Positions 17,608 through 28,305 are shown, counted from the first letter of the stretch. The stretch is 64,000 bases of DNA from Pseudooceanicola marinus (GCF_020177265.1 NZ_JAIVMC010000005.1:124001-188000); one strand, 5' to 3'. Made by a program: numbers and translations. The notes: generated by a model from the sequence alone, not told the origin.

Positions 17608-20600
17608 CTATTCCCCAGCGCCGGCGAGCAGGGCGGCATTGCCGCCCGCAGCCGTCGTGTCGACACACAGATGCCGTTCGTGCAGGGCATGACCGCGGTC
17701 CGGCTGGCCGGTGACCAGCGGCAGGATCGGCCCCTTTCGGGCGGCCAGCGCCCGGGCGAAATCACGCGCCGCCTCCGCGTCGCCCCACCAGAGCGCACCG
17801 CTGAACCCGTCGAGATCGGTCAGCGCCTTGGCATCGGGCACACCGCCCGCCGCCAGCGCCTGACCGCCCAGCGCCTCGACCGCGGCGACCTGGGCCGCCT
17901 CAGCCTCGGCCCCCGGCCCCATGCACAGCAGCGGCGCACGGCGGAAGGCAGCCAGACGGTTCAGCTCGCCGGTCGGGCCGGGCAGCAGCTCCTCGTTGAC
18001 CAGCTCACCCTCGCGACCGCCCTTCAGCTTCGCCGCGATGGCATCGGCGCTGACCGGGCCATCCTCGCTGCCATGCTGCGGCGCGGGTGCGGCGCGGAAC
18101 CGGTCGAGGTAGTTCGGCCCGCCGGCCTTCGGCCCGGTGCCCGACAGCCCCTCGCCGCCGAAAGGCTGGGACCCGACGATGGCGCCGATCTGGTTGCGGT
18201 TGACGTAGAGGTTGCCGGCATGGATCGCATCCGTCACCTCCTGCACCCGGGTGTCGATGCGGGTGTGCAAGCCGAAGGTCAGGCCGTAGCCCGTGGCGTT
18301 GATCCGCGCGATCACCTTGCCCAGGTCCTTACCCTTGAAGGTCGCCACATGCAGGACGGGACCGAAGATCTCGCGCTCCATCTCCTCGATGCCGCCGACC
18401 TTCAGCAGGGTCGGGGCAATGAAGGTGCCACCCTGGGGCGTGTCCAGCGCATGCAGCAGCCGGCCCTCGGCGCGGGCGGCCTCGATGTACGCGGCGATGC
18501 CGGACCGGGCCTCCTCGTCGATCACCGGGCCGACGTCGGTCGACAGATACCAGGGGTTGCCCACCGACAACTCGTCCATGGCGCCGCGGATCATCTCGAT
18601 CATGCCGGGTGCCACGTCTTCCTGCACGTAGAGGCAGCGCAGGGCGGAACACCGCTGGCCGGCCGACTGGAACGCGGAGGCAACGATGTCGCGCACGGCC
18701 TGTTCGGGCAGGGCGGTGCTGTCGACGATCATGGCGTTCAGCCCGCCGGTTTCCGCGATCAGCGGCGCGCCGGGGTCCATCACCTCGGCCATGGCGCGGC
18801 GGATGGTCTGCGCCGTTTCGGTCGAGCCGGTGAAGGCCACGCCCTGCACCTTCCCGGACCCGGTCAGCATGGCACCCACGCGGCCGTCGCCGGGCAGCAG
18901 TTGCAGCGCGGAGGCCGGCACCCCGGCCTCATGCAGCAGGCGCACGGCCATGGCGGCGGTCAGCCCGGTCTGTTCGGCCGGTTTCGCCAGAACCCCGTTG
19001 CCCGCGGCCAGCGCGGCCGAGATCTGGCCGGTGAAGATCGCCAGCGGGAAGTTCCAGGGGCTGATCGCGGTGAAGATGCCGCGCGCGGCATCCTCGCGCC
19101 GGGCGCCCTCGCCCGCGTAGTAGCGCAGGAAATCCACGGCCTCGCGCAACTCGCCCACCGCATCCAGCAGCGACTTGCCCGCCTCGCGCGCCAGCACGGC
19201 AAAGAAGGGGCCGAAGTTCGCCTCGTAGAGATCGGCGGCGCGGCGCAGCACCTCGGCGCGCTCCTCGGGGGTGGCATCCCAGGGCGCGGCCGCGTCGATG
19301 GCGGCCGTCACGCAGGCCTCGTCGGCCTCGGTGACCTGCGCCACGACCGTGCCGTCAGCGGGGTTCAGCACGTCGCGCGCGGTGCCGCTTGCGGGACCCA
19401 CGGTGATCGGCCCGGCGTCCGGCACGGTGATATCGCGCGCCGCCTCGATCATGCTGAGGGTTCGCGCATCGGTCAGGTCGAACCCACGGCTGTTCACCCG
19501 GCCTTCGCCGAAGATCTCGGACGGCGCGACCAGCCCCGCCGGGGCATGGGCCTCGGGCAGGTCAGCAAAGGGATCCCGGGCGATCTCCTCGGGCGAGACC
19601 TCTTCATCGACGATCTGGTTCACGAAGGAGCTGTTGGCGCCGTTTTCCAGCAGGCGCCGGACCAGGTAGGCCAGCAGATCCTTGTGCGCCCCCACGGGGG
19701 CGTAGATCCGGCAACGGCCCGGGCCGCCCTGATGCTTGGTGCCCTTCATCACGATGTCATGCAGGCGCTCGCCCATGCCATGCAGGCGCTGGAATTCGTA
19801 CTTCTCGTCCCCCGCCATCTCCAGGATGGCCGCAACGGTGTGCGCGTTATGGGTGGCGAACTGTGGATAGATCCGGTCGGCGCGCTGCAGCAGCTTCTTG
19901 GCGTTGGCGATATAGCTGACGTCCGTCGCAACCTTGGAGGTGAAGAGGGGGAAGTCGGGCAGGCCTTCGACCTGGGCCAGCTTCATCTCGGTGTCCCAAT
20001 AGGCGCCCTTCACCAGGCGCACCATGATGCGGCGGTCGTATTTCGTCGCGGTCTTGTAGAGCCAGTCGATGGTCTGGCTGGCGCGCTTGCCATAGGCCTG
20101 CACCACCACGCCGAAGCCATCCCAGCCCGCCAGGGCCTCGTCACAGATCACCGCCTCGATCACCTTCAGGGAGATCACCAGCCGGTCCTGTTCCTCGGCG
20201 TCGATGTTCAGGCCCATGCCGGCGGCGCGCGCCTTGCGGGCCAGTTCGCGCACCACGGGCACCAGCTCGGCCATGACGCGTTCCTCGTTGGCGACCTCAT
20301 AGCGGGGGTGCAGGGCCGACAGCTTGATCGAGATGCCGGGGTTGTCCTCGACCGACCCATGGGTGCAGGCCTTGGCGATGGCGTCGATGGCGTCGGAATA
20401 TTCCCGGGCATAGCGCGCCGCATCGGCAGAGGTCATCGCGGCCTCGCCCAGCATGTCATAGCTGTAGGTGAACCCCTGCTCCTCGCGGGTCTGGGCGCGG
20501 TCCATGGCCTTCTCGATGGTCTGGCCCAGCACGAACTGGCGGCCCATCTCGCGCATGGCGCGGCCCACGGCGGTCCGGATCACCGGCTCGCCCAGGCGTT

Positions 20601-21051
20601 TCACGGCGCCGCGCAGGGTGGCCGCCATGCGGGGACCCTCGTCATCCAGGACGCGCCCGGTCAGCATCAGCGCCCAGGTGGAGGCATTGACCAGCGGCGA
20701 GGACGCCCGGCCCATGTGGGCGGACCAGTCGCTGGGGGCGATCTTGTCCTCGATCAGCGCGTCGATGGTCAGCCGGTCCGGCACCCGCAGCATCGCCTCC
20801 GCCAGGCACATCAGCGCCACGCCCTCGCGGGTGGACAGCCCGTATTCCCCCAGGAAATGCTCCATCAGGGTGGGTTTCTGCGTCGTGCGGATCTTGCGCA
20901 CCAAGTCGGCAGCGCGGTGAGAGATCATCGCCCGGGCCTGCTCGCTCAGATCGGCCTCGGCAGCGAGGGCGGCGATCAGCGGCGCTTCGGCGGTATGCTT
21001 GGCCACCCCTTCGAGGGCGTCGAAACGCGGCGTTGCGGTCTGGTCCTGCAT
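17608..21051 (-). CDS. putA: Bifunctional proline dehydrogenase / L-glutamate gamma-semialdehyde dehydrogenase
   Basis: This 1147-residue PutA oxidises proline to glutamate in two coupled steps. The FAD-dependent proline dehydrogenase barrel occupies about residues 150–470 (e.g. ISIKLSALHPRYE, RLVKGAYWDTE). The NAD-dependent aldehyde dehydrogenase domain spans about 500–1000, with PWNFPLAIFTGQ, GGLNAMIVDSTALPEQ and the catalytic cysteine in FQSAGQRCSALR. A C-terminal extension of about 130 residues is present. There is no N-terminal ribbon-helix-helix, so it does not autorepress as in E. coli. Control is instead likely by the divergent Lrp-type gene. The enzyme is peripheral to the inner membrane, where it passes electrons to quinone. 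Confidence 0.97.
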   Translation of the reverse strand: MQDQTATPRFDALEGVAKHTAEAPLIAALAAEADLSEQARAMISHRAADLVRKIRTTQKPTLMEHFLGEYGLSTREGVALMCLAEAMLRVPDRLTIDALIEDKIAPSDWSAHMGRASSPLVNASTWALMLTGRVLDDEGPRMAATLRGAVKRLGEPVIRTAVGRAMREMGRQFVLGQTIEKAMDRAQTREEQGFTYSYDMLGEAAMTSADAARYAREYSDAIDAIAKACTHGSVEDNPGISIKLSALHPRYEVANEERVMAELVPVVRELARKARAAGMGLNIDAEEQDRLVISLKVIEAVICDEALAGWDGFGVVVQAYGKRASQTIDWLYKTATKYDRRIMVRLVKGAYWDTEMKLAQVEGLPDFPLFTSKVATDVSYIANAKKLLQRADRIYPQFATHNAHTVAAILEMAGDEKYEFQRLHGMGERLHDIVMKGTKHQGGPGRCRIYAPVGAHKDLLAYLVRRLLENGANSSFVNQIVDEEVSPEEIARDPFADLPEAHAPAGLVAPSEIFGEGRVNSRGFDLTDARTLSMIEAARDITVPDAGPITVGPASGTARDVLNPADGTVVAQVTEADEACVTAAIDAAAPWDATPEERAEVLRRAADLYEANFGPFFAVLAREAGKSLLDAVGELREAVDFLRYYAGEGARREDAARGIFTAISPWNFPLAIFTGQISAALAAGNGVLAKPAEQTGLTAAMAVRLLHEAGVPASALQLLPGDGRVGAMLTGSGKVQGVAFTGSTETAQTIRRAMAEVMDPGAPLIAETGGLNAMIVDSTALPEQAVRDIVASAFQSAGQRCSALRCLYVQEDVAPGMIEMIRGAMDELSVGNPWYLSTDVGPVIDEEARSGIAAYIEAARAEGRLLHALDTPQGGTFIAPTLLKVGGIEEMEREIFGPVLHVATFKGKDLGKVIARINATGYGLTFGLHTRIDTRVQEVTDAIHAGNLYVNRNQIGAIVGSQPFGGEGLSGTGPKAGGPNYLDRFRAAPAPQHGSEDGPVSADAIAAKLKGGREGELVNEELLPGPTGELNRLAAFRRAPLLCMGPGAEAEAAQVAAVEALGGQALAAGGVPDAKALTDLDGFSGALWWGDAEAARDFARALAARKGPILPLVTGQPDRGHALHERHLCVDTTAAGGNAALLAGAGE

Positions 21052-21199
21052 GGTCGTCTCCCTTCTGTGATCCCCCTGGCGGGCGGTCGCCGGGCACGTC
21101 CCGGGTCAGGGCTGTTGTATCGACTTCGCGATAGTCCTTTCGCCCAAAGATATGCCATGATGGCGGCGATAGAACTTTTCTTCGAGGTATTGGCAGGCG

Positions 21200-21667
21200 A
21201 TGCGCACATCAAACCTGGATTCGACGGATCGAAAGATCCTGCGTGAACTCACCGGAAATGCCCGCATCCCGGTGGCGGAGCTGGCGCGCAAGGTTGGTTT
21301 GTCGAAAACCCCTGTTGCGGCCCGTCTGAAGGCGCTGGAAGACAGCGGTGTCATCACCGGCTACCGCGCCACCTTGTCGCCCCGGAAACTGGGCCTGACC
21401 CATGTCAGCTTCGTCGAGGTGCGCCTGGACGATACCCGCCCCGCGGCGCTGGAAGCCTTCAACGCGGCCGTGCGCCGCGTGCCCGAGATAGAGGAATGCT
21501 ACATGATTGCAGGGGGATTCGACTACCTGCTGAAGGTGCGTTCCCACGACATGGCCGATTACCGCCGCGTCATGGGTGAAGAAGTCAGCACCCTGCCGCA
21601 TGTCACCTCCACCACCACCTTCGTGTCGATGGAAGCGGTGGTCGAAGGCAGCAGCCCGGCGTTGTGA
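21200..21667 (+). CDS. Lrp/AsnC family regulator, probable putA activator (PutR-like)
   Basis: This 155-residue regulator has an N-terminal winged helix-turn-helix (DSTDRKILRELTGNARIPVAELARKVGLSKTP…, abbreviated) and a C-terminal RAM ligand domain with EIEECYMIAGGFDYLLKV. It is divergent from putA across a 148-base gap, the usual arrangement for PutR-type proline-responsive activators in alphaproteobacteria. The first residue is unsupported by a strong ribosome site, but the family length fits. Proline response is inferred from position. Confidence 0.88.
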   Translation: MRTSNLDSTDRKILRELTGNARIPVAELARKVGLSKTPVAARLKALEDSGVITGYRATLSPRKLGLTHVSFVEVRLDDTRPAALEAFNAAVRRVPEIEECYMIAGGFDYLLKVRSHDMADYRRVMGEEVSTLPHVTSTTTFVSMEAVVEGSSPAL

Positions 21668-21709
21668 GGGGCTGACCGGCCTCACCTCTTCTCTTTGAAA
21701 ATACTACCC

Positions 21710-22471
21710 CTAGCGCAGCACGCGTTTCAACTCGGCCTGGAGGCGGTGCAGGGCGGGCAGGTAGCGGGTGGGGATGTCGTCGACGGGCATGTCGCGCACC
21801 GGCAGGCCCAGGTTCAGGGCGGCGACGGTGCGGCAGTGGGCGTCCACGATCGGCACGGCGATGGAGCGCAGGCCGATCTCCACCTCCTGATCGATGACCT
21901 CATAGCCCTGCGCCCGAACCTGCCCGAGCCGCGCCATCAGCGCCTCCGGGTCGGTCTGGGTCAGCGGCGTGCGCGGCGCGAGGTTCATCGCGTCCAGACG
22001 GGCGCGGGCCTCCGCCTCGGGCAGGGCGGCCAGCAGGACACGCCCCATCGAGGTGCAATAGGCCGGCAGGCGCGATCCGGGCATCAGGGCGATGGACATC
22101 ACCTTGCGCTGTGCGGCGCGGGCCACATAGACCACCTCGCCCTCGTCCAGCACCGAGACGGAAGAGCTTTCGCCCAGCTCCTCCGACAGCTGATCCAGCC
22201 AGGGCTGCACCATCTGAGCCAGGGGCCGGGTGGCCAGGCAGGCGGTGCCCAGACGCAGGACCCGGGGCGTCAGGGTGAAATACTTGCCGTCATGGGCGGC
22301 ATATCCCAGCTCCGTCAGGGTCAGCAGGCAGCGCCGCGCGGTGGCGCGATCCAGCCCTGTCGCCTCCGCCACGTCGCTGATCGACTGGCGCGGGTGGTCG
22401 GCGGTGAACCCCTCGATCACCCGCAGCCCCTTCGCGAGGCCAGAGATCATGTCGCGTTGGTTCAGGGCCAT
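21710..22471 (-). CDS. IclR family regulator (PcaR/PobR type)
   Basis: This 253-residue IclR protein has an N-terminal helix-turn-helix (SISDVAEATGLDRATARRCL) and a C-terminal effector domain (GRVLLAALP, GYEVIDQEVEIGLRSIAVPI). It is most like the PcaR/PcaU/PobR subgroup controlling aromatic-acid catabolism. It is divergent from pcaI–pcaJ–pcaF with 117 bases between, which contain a long inverted repeat that is probably its operator. Regulation of the adjacent pca genes by beta-ketoadipate or a related ligand is inferred. Confidence 0.88.
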   Translation of the reverse strand: MALNQRDMISGLAKGLRVIEGFTADHPRQSISDVAEATGLDRATARRCLLTLTELGYAAHDGKYFTLTPRVLRLGTACLATRPLAQMVQPWLDQLSEELGESSSVSVLDEGEVVYVARAAQRKVMSIALMPGSRLPAYCTSMGRVLLAALPEAEARARLDAMNLAPRTPLTQTDPEALMARLGQVRAQGYEVIDQEVEIGLRSIAVPIVDAHCRTVAALNLGLPVRDMPVDDIPTRYLPALHRLQAELKRVLR

Positions 22472-22490
22472 GGAGCCTCCTGTCGGGTCT

Positions 22491-22529
22491 TTTGTGCGCT
22501 ATCCGTACAAAGGGAGCATAACGCACAAA
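22491..22529. promoter_or_regulatory. Probable IclR/PcaR operator
   Basis: TTTGTGCGCTAT and ATAACGCACAAA are inverted 12-base arms (11 of 12 match) separated by 15 bases, midway between the IclR-type regulator and pcaI. The half-site GTGCG…TAT resembles the published PcaR recognition pattern of Pseudomonas. Confidence 0.6.
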
Positions 22530-22588
22530 CCCCGTGGACGTCGATCCCTGTCGGGGCGTATGACTCGCCTCAGCAAAGGAGGATCCGC

Positions 22589-23302
22589 ATGGACAAGAGA
22601 CTCCCCGGCCTGGAAGAGGCCGTTTCCGGGATCAAGGATGGCGCCACGGTGATGATCGGCGGCTTCGGCGGATCGGGAAACCCGATCGAGCTGATCCACG
22701 CCCTGATCGACGCCGGCCCCAAGGACCTGACCGTCATCAACAACAACGCCGGCAACGGCAAGATCGGCATCGCGGCGATGATCGACGCCGGCATGGTGAA
22801 GAAGATGATCTGCTCCTTCCCCAAGTCGAGCGATCCGCGCGCCTTCACCGACCGCTACATGGCCGGTGAGATCGAGCTGGAGCTGGTGCCCCAGGGCACC
22901 CTGGCCGAGCGGATCCGCGCCGGAGGCACGGGGATCCCCGCCTTCTATACCCCGGCGAGCTATGGCACCGAGCTTGCAGAGGGCAAGCCGACCGCCGAAT
23001 TCGACGGCAAGCACTACGTGCAGGAACGCTGGCTGAAGGCCGATTTCGCCCTGATCAAGGCCGAGCTGGCCGATCATTTCGGCAACCTGACCTACCGCAT
23101 GGCGGCGCGGAACTTCTCCCCGCTGATGGCCGCGGCGGCGACGACGACCATCGTACAGGCCACCAAGGTTGTGGAGCCCGGCGGCATCGACCCCGAGCAG
23201 GTCCATACCCCCGGCATCTTCGTCGATCACGTCGTCGAGGTGGCCGATCCGCAGCAGGAAGAGGCCCTTATCCGCGCAGGAGTTGAATATGAGCGAGCTT
23301 AA
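22589..23302 (+). CDS. pcaI: 3-oxoadipate CoA-transferase subunit A
   Basis: This 237-residue alpha subunit transfers CoA from succinyl-CoA to 3-oxoadipate in the beta-ketoadipate pathway. It has the glycine-rich VMIGGFGGSGNP loop and NNNAGNGKIGIAAMIDAGMVKKMICSFPK, abbreviated, typical of 3-oxoacid CoA-transferase A chains. The ATG at 22589 follows AAAGGAGG. The reading frame overlaps the pcaJ start by 14 bases. Acetoacetate-type transferases are close relatives, but pcaF next door and the PcaR-like regulator favour 3-oxoadipate. Confidence 0.9.
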   Translation: MDKRLPGLEEAVSGIKDGATVMIGGFGGSGNPIELIHALIDAGPKDLTVINNNAGNGKIGIAAMIDAGMVKKMICSFPKSSDPRAFTDRYMAGEIELELVPQGTLAERIRAGGTGIPAFYTPASYGTELAEGKPTAEFDGKHYVQERWLKADFALIKAELADHFGNLTYRMAARNFSPLMAAAATTTIVQATKVVEPGGIDPEQVHTPGIFVDHVVEVADPQQEEALIRAGVEYERA

Positions 23303-23963
23303 GCTTTCCAACGCCCAGATCGCCTGGCGCGCGGCGCAGGACATCGAGGATGGCGCCTACGTCAACCTCGGCATCGGCTTCCCCGAGATGGTGGCGCAAT
23401 ACACCGTCGAGGGCCGCACGCCGGTCTTCCACACGGAAAACGGCCTGCTGGGCTTCGGCCCTGCGCCCGAGCCGGGCACCGAGGACTGGGACCTGATCAA
23501 CGCCGGCAAGAAGGCCGTGACGCTGAAACCCGGCGCGTCCTTCTTCCACCACGCCGACAGCTTCGGCATGGTGCGCGGCGGGCATCTGGACGTGGCCATA
23601 CTGGGCGCGTTGCAGGTGGCGCAGAACGGCGACCTGGCCAATTGGCGCGTCGGCAACAAGGGTGTTCCGGCCGTGGGCGGCGCGATGGACCTGGTGCATG
23701 GCGCGAAACGCGTGGCCGTGCTGACCGACCACGTCACCAAGAAGGGCGACCCGAAGCTGGTCGATGCCTGCACCTTCCCGCTGACCGGGGTGGGCTGCGT
23801 GACCCGCGTCTATACCTCGCTGGCGGTGGTGGACATCGTGGATGGCCATTTCGTCCTGCGCGAGAAGCTGGCCGGGATGTCCATGGACGATCTGCAGGCC
23901 GTCACCGGCGCGCCGCTGCACACCGAGGGCGACGTGGCCGATCTGGTGGTGCCCGAGCTTTGA
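23289..23963 (+). CDS. pcaJ: 3-oxoadipate CoA-transferase subunit B
   Basis: This 224-residue beta subunit carries the catalytic glutamate, E50, in the FHTENGLLG motif, which forms the glutamyl-CoA thioester. GSFFHHADSFGMVRGGHLDVA-like sequence in the middle is also typical. It overlaps pcaI by 14 bases, so the two chains are translationally coupled and would assemble as a heterodimer or heterotetramer in the cytoplasm. A large GC-rich hairpin separates it from pcaF. Confidence 0.91.
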   Translation: MSELKLSNAQIAWRAAQDIEDGAYVNLGIGFPEMVAQYTVEGRTPVFHTENGLLGFGPAPEPGTEDWDLINAGKKAVTLKPGASFFHHADSFGMVRGGHLDVAILGALQVAQNGDLANWRVGNKGVPAVGGAMDLVHGAKRVAVLTDHVTKKGDPKLVDACTFPLTGVGCVTRVYTSLAVVDIVDGHFVLREKLAGMSMDDLQAVTGAPLHTEGDVADLVVPEL

Positions 23964-24023
23964 CAACCGGGGCGGGGTGGCCCCCGCCCAACGAAAGACC
24001 CATGGGCGCCGCTTCGGAACGAA

Positions 24024-24087
24024 GGGCAGCGCCCGACCTCGGGAGGGGGCGATAGCCCCCTCCCTGGGGGGAGGTCGGGGGCTGCCC
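24024..24087. repeat. Large GC-rich intergenic palindrome between pcaJ and pcaF
   Basis: A compound hairpin. The inner stem is GGGAGGGGGC-GATA-GCCCCCTCCC (10 base pairs, 24041–24064). The outer stem is GGCAGCGCCCGACCTC against GAGGTCGGGGGCTGCC (one mismatch, 24024–24040 with 24071–24087). It resembles dispersed intergenic palindromes of Rhodobacterales genomes and may tune expression of pcaF relative to pcaIJ or protect mRNA. Confidence 0.7.
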
Positions 24088-24143
24088 GGCGTGCCGCCGG
24101 GCGGACCAGTTGAAACGGGTCGACAGGGCCCGAGGAGGATCAC

Positions 24144-25340
<1,197 letters not shown>

Positions 25341-25376
25341 GCTATCACGCGATAGGCCATAACTATCAATGACTTG

Positions 25377-25406
25377 CGGCGCCCTCATCCCGGGGGCGCC
25401 GTTTTT
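25377..25406 (+). terminator. Rho-independent terminator after pcaF
   Basis: CGGCGCCC and GGGCGCCG pair perfectly around a short loop and are followed by TTTTT, 37 bases after the pcaF stop. Confidence 0.88.
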
Positions 25407-25550
25407 CGTCCCGCCTATGCCGCATCGCCGCGCCATGTCGCGGGCAGCGCGTGAAGCGTCGCAATCGTCTGCCCTTCTCTTCGTTTCTGGTCTTTCCCGA
25501 CATGCCGACCTGTGGTTTGTGAAGGCATCCCCATTACGGAGCGAGCTACC

Positions 25551-26660
25551 ATGAAAACCCGTGCAGCCGTCGCCTTCGAGGCGAAGAAACCTCTGGAAAT
25601 CGTCGAGCTCGACCTGGAAGGCCCGAAGGAGGGCGAGGTCCTGGTCGAGATCATGGCCACCGGCATCTGCCACACCGATGCCTACACCCTGGACGGCCTC
25701 GACAGCGAAGGCATCTTCCCCTCCGTGCTGGGGCACGAAGGCGCCGGCGTCATCCGGGCCGTGGGGCCGGGCGTGAAATCGGTCAAGCAGGACGATCACG
25801 TCATCCCGCTCTACACCCCCGAGTGCCGCCAGTGTAAATCCTGCCTCTCGGGCAAGACCAACCTGTGCACCGCCATCCGCTCGACCCAGGGCCAGGGCCT
25901 GATGCCCGACGGCACCTCGCGCATGTCCTACAAGGGCGAGGCGATCTACCACTACATGGGCTGCTCGACCTTCTCGAACTTCATCGTGGTGCCCGAGATC
26001 GCCGTGGCGAAGATCCGCGAGGATGCGCCCTTCGACAAGGCCTGCTACTGCGGCTGCGGCGTGACCACCGGCGTCGGCGCGGTGACCAACACCGCCAAGG
26101 TGACGCCGGGTTCGAACGTCATCGTCTTCGGCCTGGGCGGCATCGGCCTGAACGTGATCCAGGGCGCCCGCATGGTCGGCGCGGACAAGATCATCGGCGT
26201 GGACCTGAACGACGCCAAGGCCGAGTGGGGCTACAAATTCGGCATGACCGACTTCGTGAACCCCTCGAAGATCGACGGCGACATCGTGCAGCACCTGATC
26301 GCCATGACCGACGGCGGCGGCGATTACACCTTCGACTGCACCGGCAACACCATGGTGATGCGCCAGGCGCTGGAAGCCTGCCACCGGGGCTGGGGTGTGT
26401 CGACCGTGATCGGCGTGGCCGAGGCGGGCAAGGAGATCTCCACCCGTCCGTTCCAGCTGGTGACGGGGCGCGTCTGGAAGGGCTCCGCCTTCGGCGGCAT
26501 GAAGGGCCGCACCGAGGTGCCGAAGATCGTCGACTGGTACATGAACGGCAAGATCGAGATCGACCCGATGATCACCCACGTCCTGACGCTGGAAGAGATC
26601 AACAAGGGCTTCGACCTGATGCACGCCGGCGAGAGCATCCGCTCCGTGGTGGTCTTCTGA
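25551..26660 (+). CDS. adhI: S-(hydroxymethyl)glutathione dehydrogenase / class III alcohol dehydrogenase
   Basis: This 369-residue zinc- and NAD-dependent enzyme oxidises S-hydroxymethylglutathione, the spontaneous formaldehyde–glutathione adduct, to S-formylglutathione. It also commonly reduces S-nitrosoglutathione. Catalytic zinc ligands sit in [12 protein letters not shown] and GHEGAG. The structural-zinc cysteines are in [15 protein letters not shown], and the NAD motif is [11 protein letters not shown]. The stop codon shares a base with the fghA start (TGATG), so the two steps are translationally coupled. Also named frmA or flhA in other genera. Confidence 0.95.
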   Translation: MKTRAAVAFEAKKPLEIVELDLEGPKEGEVLVEIMATGICHTDAYTLDGLDSEGIFPSVLGHEGAGVIRAVGPGVKSVKQDDHVIPLYTPECRQCKSCLSGKTNLCTAIRSTQGQGLMPDGTSRMSYKGEAIYHYMGCSTFSNFIVVPEIAVAKIREDAPFDKACYCGCGVTTGVGAVTNTAKVTPGSNVIVFGLGGIGLNVIQGARMVGADKIIGVDLNDAKAEWGYKFGMTDFVNPSKIDGDIVQHLIAMTDGGGDYTFDCTGNTMVMRQALEACHRGWGVSTVIGVAEAGKEISTRPFQLVTGRVWKGSAFGGMKGRTEVPKIVDWYMNGKIEIDPMITHVLTLEEINKGFDLMHAGESIRSVVVF

Positions 26661-27499
26661 TGGAAACCGTCAGCACCAATCGCGCCTTCGGTGGCACGCA
26701 GGGTGTCTACAAGCATGTCTCGACGGAGACGGGGACCGAGATGACATTCTCGGTCTTCGTGCCCGATCACGCGGAGGGGGAAACCCTGCCGGTGGTCTGG
26801 TACCTGTCGGGCCTGACCTGCACCCATGCCAACGTGACGGAAAAAGGCGAGTTTCGCGCCCATTGCGCCAAGCACGGCCTGATCTTCGTGGCCCCCGACA
26901 CCTCGCCCCGCGGCGAGGGCGTCGCGGATGATGCGGAAGGCGCCTATGACTTCGGTCTCGGCGCCGGGTTCTATGTCAACGCCACCGAAGAGCCCTTTGC
27001 CGCCAACTACCGCATGCAGGCCTATATCGAAGAGGAACTGCCGGCGCTGATCGCCGATCAGTTCCCCGCCGACATGACCCGCCAGGGGATCATGGGTCAT
27101 TCCATGGGCGGCCATGGTGCACTGACCATCGGGCTGCGCAATGCCGACCGCTACAAGGCGGTGTCGGCCTTCGCGCCCATCGTCAGCCCGCTGAACTGCC
27201 CCTGGGGCGAGAAGGCCCTGACCGGCTACATCGGCGCGGACAAATCCGCCTGGCGTCAGTATGACGCCTGCGCCCTGATCGAGGATGGCGCCCGTCTGCC
27301 CGACCTGCTGGTCGACCAGGGCAGCGCGGACAATTTCCTGGAAGGGCAGCTGAAGCCGGAGCTGCTGGTAGAGGTCTGCAAGGAGAAGGACCAGCCGCTG
27401 ACCCTGCGCATGCAGGAAGGCTATGACCACTCCTACTACTTCATCTCGACCTTCATGGGCGAGCACCTGGACTGGCACGCCGCACGGCTGAAGGCCTGA
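26660..27499 (+). CDS. fghA: S-formylglutathione hydrolase
   Basis: This 279-residue serine esterase hydrolyses S-formylglutathione to formate and glutathione, the second step of formaldehyde detoxification. The nucleophile is in GHSMGGHGA. The conserved WYLSGLTCTHANV block forms the oxyanion side, and the histidine is in YDHSYYFI near the C-terminus. The length is normal for the family (esterase D type). It is coupled to the upstream dehydrogenase by TGATG and is followed by a terminator. Confidence 0.96.
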   Translation: METVSTNRAFGGTQGVYKHVSTETGTEMTFSVFVPDHAEGETLPVVWYLSGLTCTHANVTEKGEFRAHCAKHGLIFVAPDTSPRGEGVADDAEGAYDFGLGAGFYVNATEEPFAANYRMQAYIEEELPALIADQFPADMTRQGIMGHSMGGHGALTIGLRNADRYKAVSAFAPIVSPLNCPWGEKALTGYIGADKSAWRQYDACALIEDGARLPDLLVDQGSADNFLEGQLKPELLVEVCKEKDQPLTLRMQEGYDHSYYFISTFMGEHLDWHAARLKA

Positions 27500-27537
27500 G
27501 GCCCGCGCGCCAGGCGCAACCGGGCCGGACAGAGACA

Positions 27538-27567
27538 ACGGGCGGGCCTTCGGGTCCGCCCGTCTTT
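27538..27567 (+). terminator. Rho-independent terminator after fghA
   Basis: ACGGGCGGGCC and GGTCCGCCCGT pair (one G·U) around a TTCG-type loop and are followed by a short T-run. It lies between convergent fghA and the TetR gene. Confidence 0.8.
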
Positions 27568-27600
27568 CATTCGACCTTGGCGTTTAGTCCAGAAAGTCGA

Positions 27601-28305
27601 TCAGCGCAGCTCGCTCATCCGCATCAGGCCGGCGCTGCAGAAGGGCATCAGCCGCTCGTAGATCGCGTCGAGGTCCGAGAAATCCACCCGGCCGAGCGCC
27701 ACCGTCGCCGGGCCCATTTCACCCGACAGGCAGCGCATCGTCAGCGCCAGCAGGAAGGTCAGCCCGCAGAGCACATCTTCCTCCCGCGCTTCGGGCAGGG
27801 AGGCGCGGATCGCCTCGACATAGGCCAGAGCCACCTCGTCGAAATGTTCTGAGATCAGAGCCTCGAAACGACCGTCCTGAACAGTGTAGGCGAGCATCCG
27901 GACATAGCTGACCCAGCCGGGGTCCTGCGATTTCATCTTGTCGAAGAGCGGGCGCATGTAGGTGGCCACCAGGGTTTCGCTGTCCAGCGTACCCGCCGCC
28001 CGAAGCTCTGCCAGTCGCTCCAGGCGCAGGCGCGACAGATCCGGCGCCCGGCGGGCGATGGCCGCGGCAAACAGGTTTTCCTTCGACGAGAAGTAGTATT
28101 TCACCAGCGCCAGGTTCACCCCGGCTTCGCCGGTGATCCGGCGCAGGGACACCGCGTCGTAGGGGCCCGTGGCAAAGGCCGTCTCGGCCGCATCCAGGAT
28201 CTTGTCCCGGGTCGCCTTGCCGTCGGCCCGCACAGCGGTGCGTTCGTTTGCTCCCGCACCGGTCGAGGCGGGCGTTTCCTGCGGTACAGGTGTCTTTTTC
28301 GTCAA
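27601..28305 (-). CDS. TetR/AcrR family regulator
   Basis: This 234-residue regulator has a TetR DNA-binding domain at about residues 30–80 (ATRDKILDAAETAFA, ITGEAGVNLALVKYYFSSKENLF), preceded by a flexible Thr/Ala-rich extension of about 25 residues. The C-terminal ligand domain is unassigned. It is convergent with the formaldehyde-detoxification genes, so control of them is possible but not indicated by a shared promoter. The upstream gap to regA (227 bases) shows no gene. Confidence 0.85.
   Translation of the reverse strand: MTKKTPVPQETPASTGAGANERTAVRADGKATRDKILDAAETAFATGPYDAVSLRRITGEAGVNLALVKYYFSSKENLFAAAIARRAPDLSRLRLERLAELRAAGTLDSETLVATYMRPLFDKMKSQDPGWVSYVRMLAYTVQDGRFEALISEHFDEVALAYVEAIRASLPEAREEDVLCGLTFLLALTMRCLSGEMGPATVALGRVDFSDLDAIYERLMPFCSAGLMRMSELR

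Noticed and set aside
17671-21246. A 1191-codon plus-strand open frame antisense to putA
   Set aside because: High GC content removes stop codons in the antisense frame. The frame has no family similarity, is His/Gly/Arg-rich, and the opposite strand is an intact PutA.
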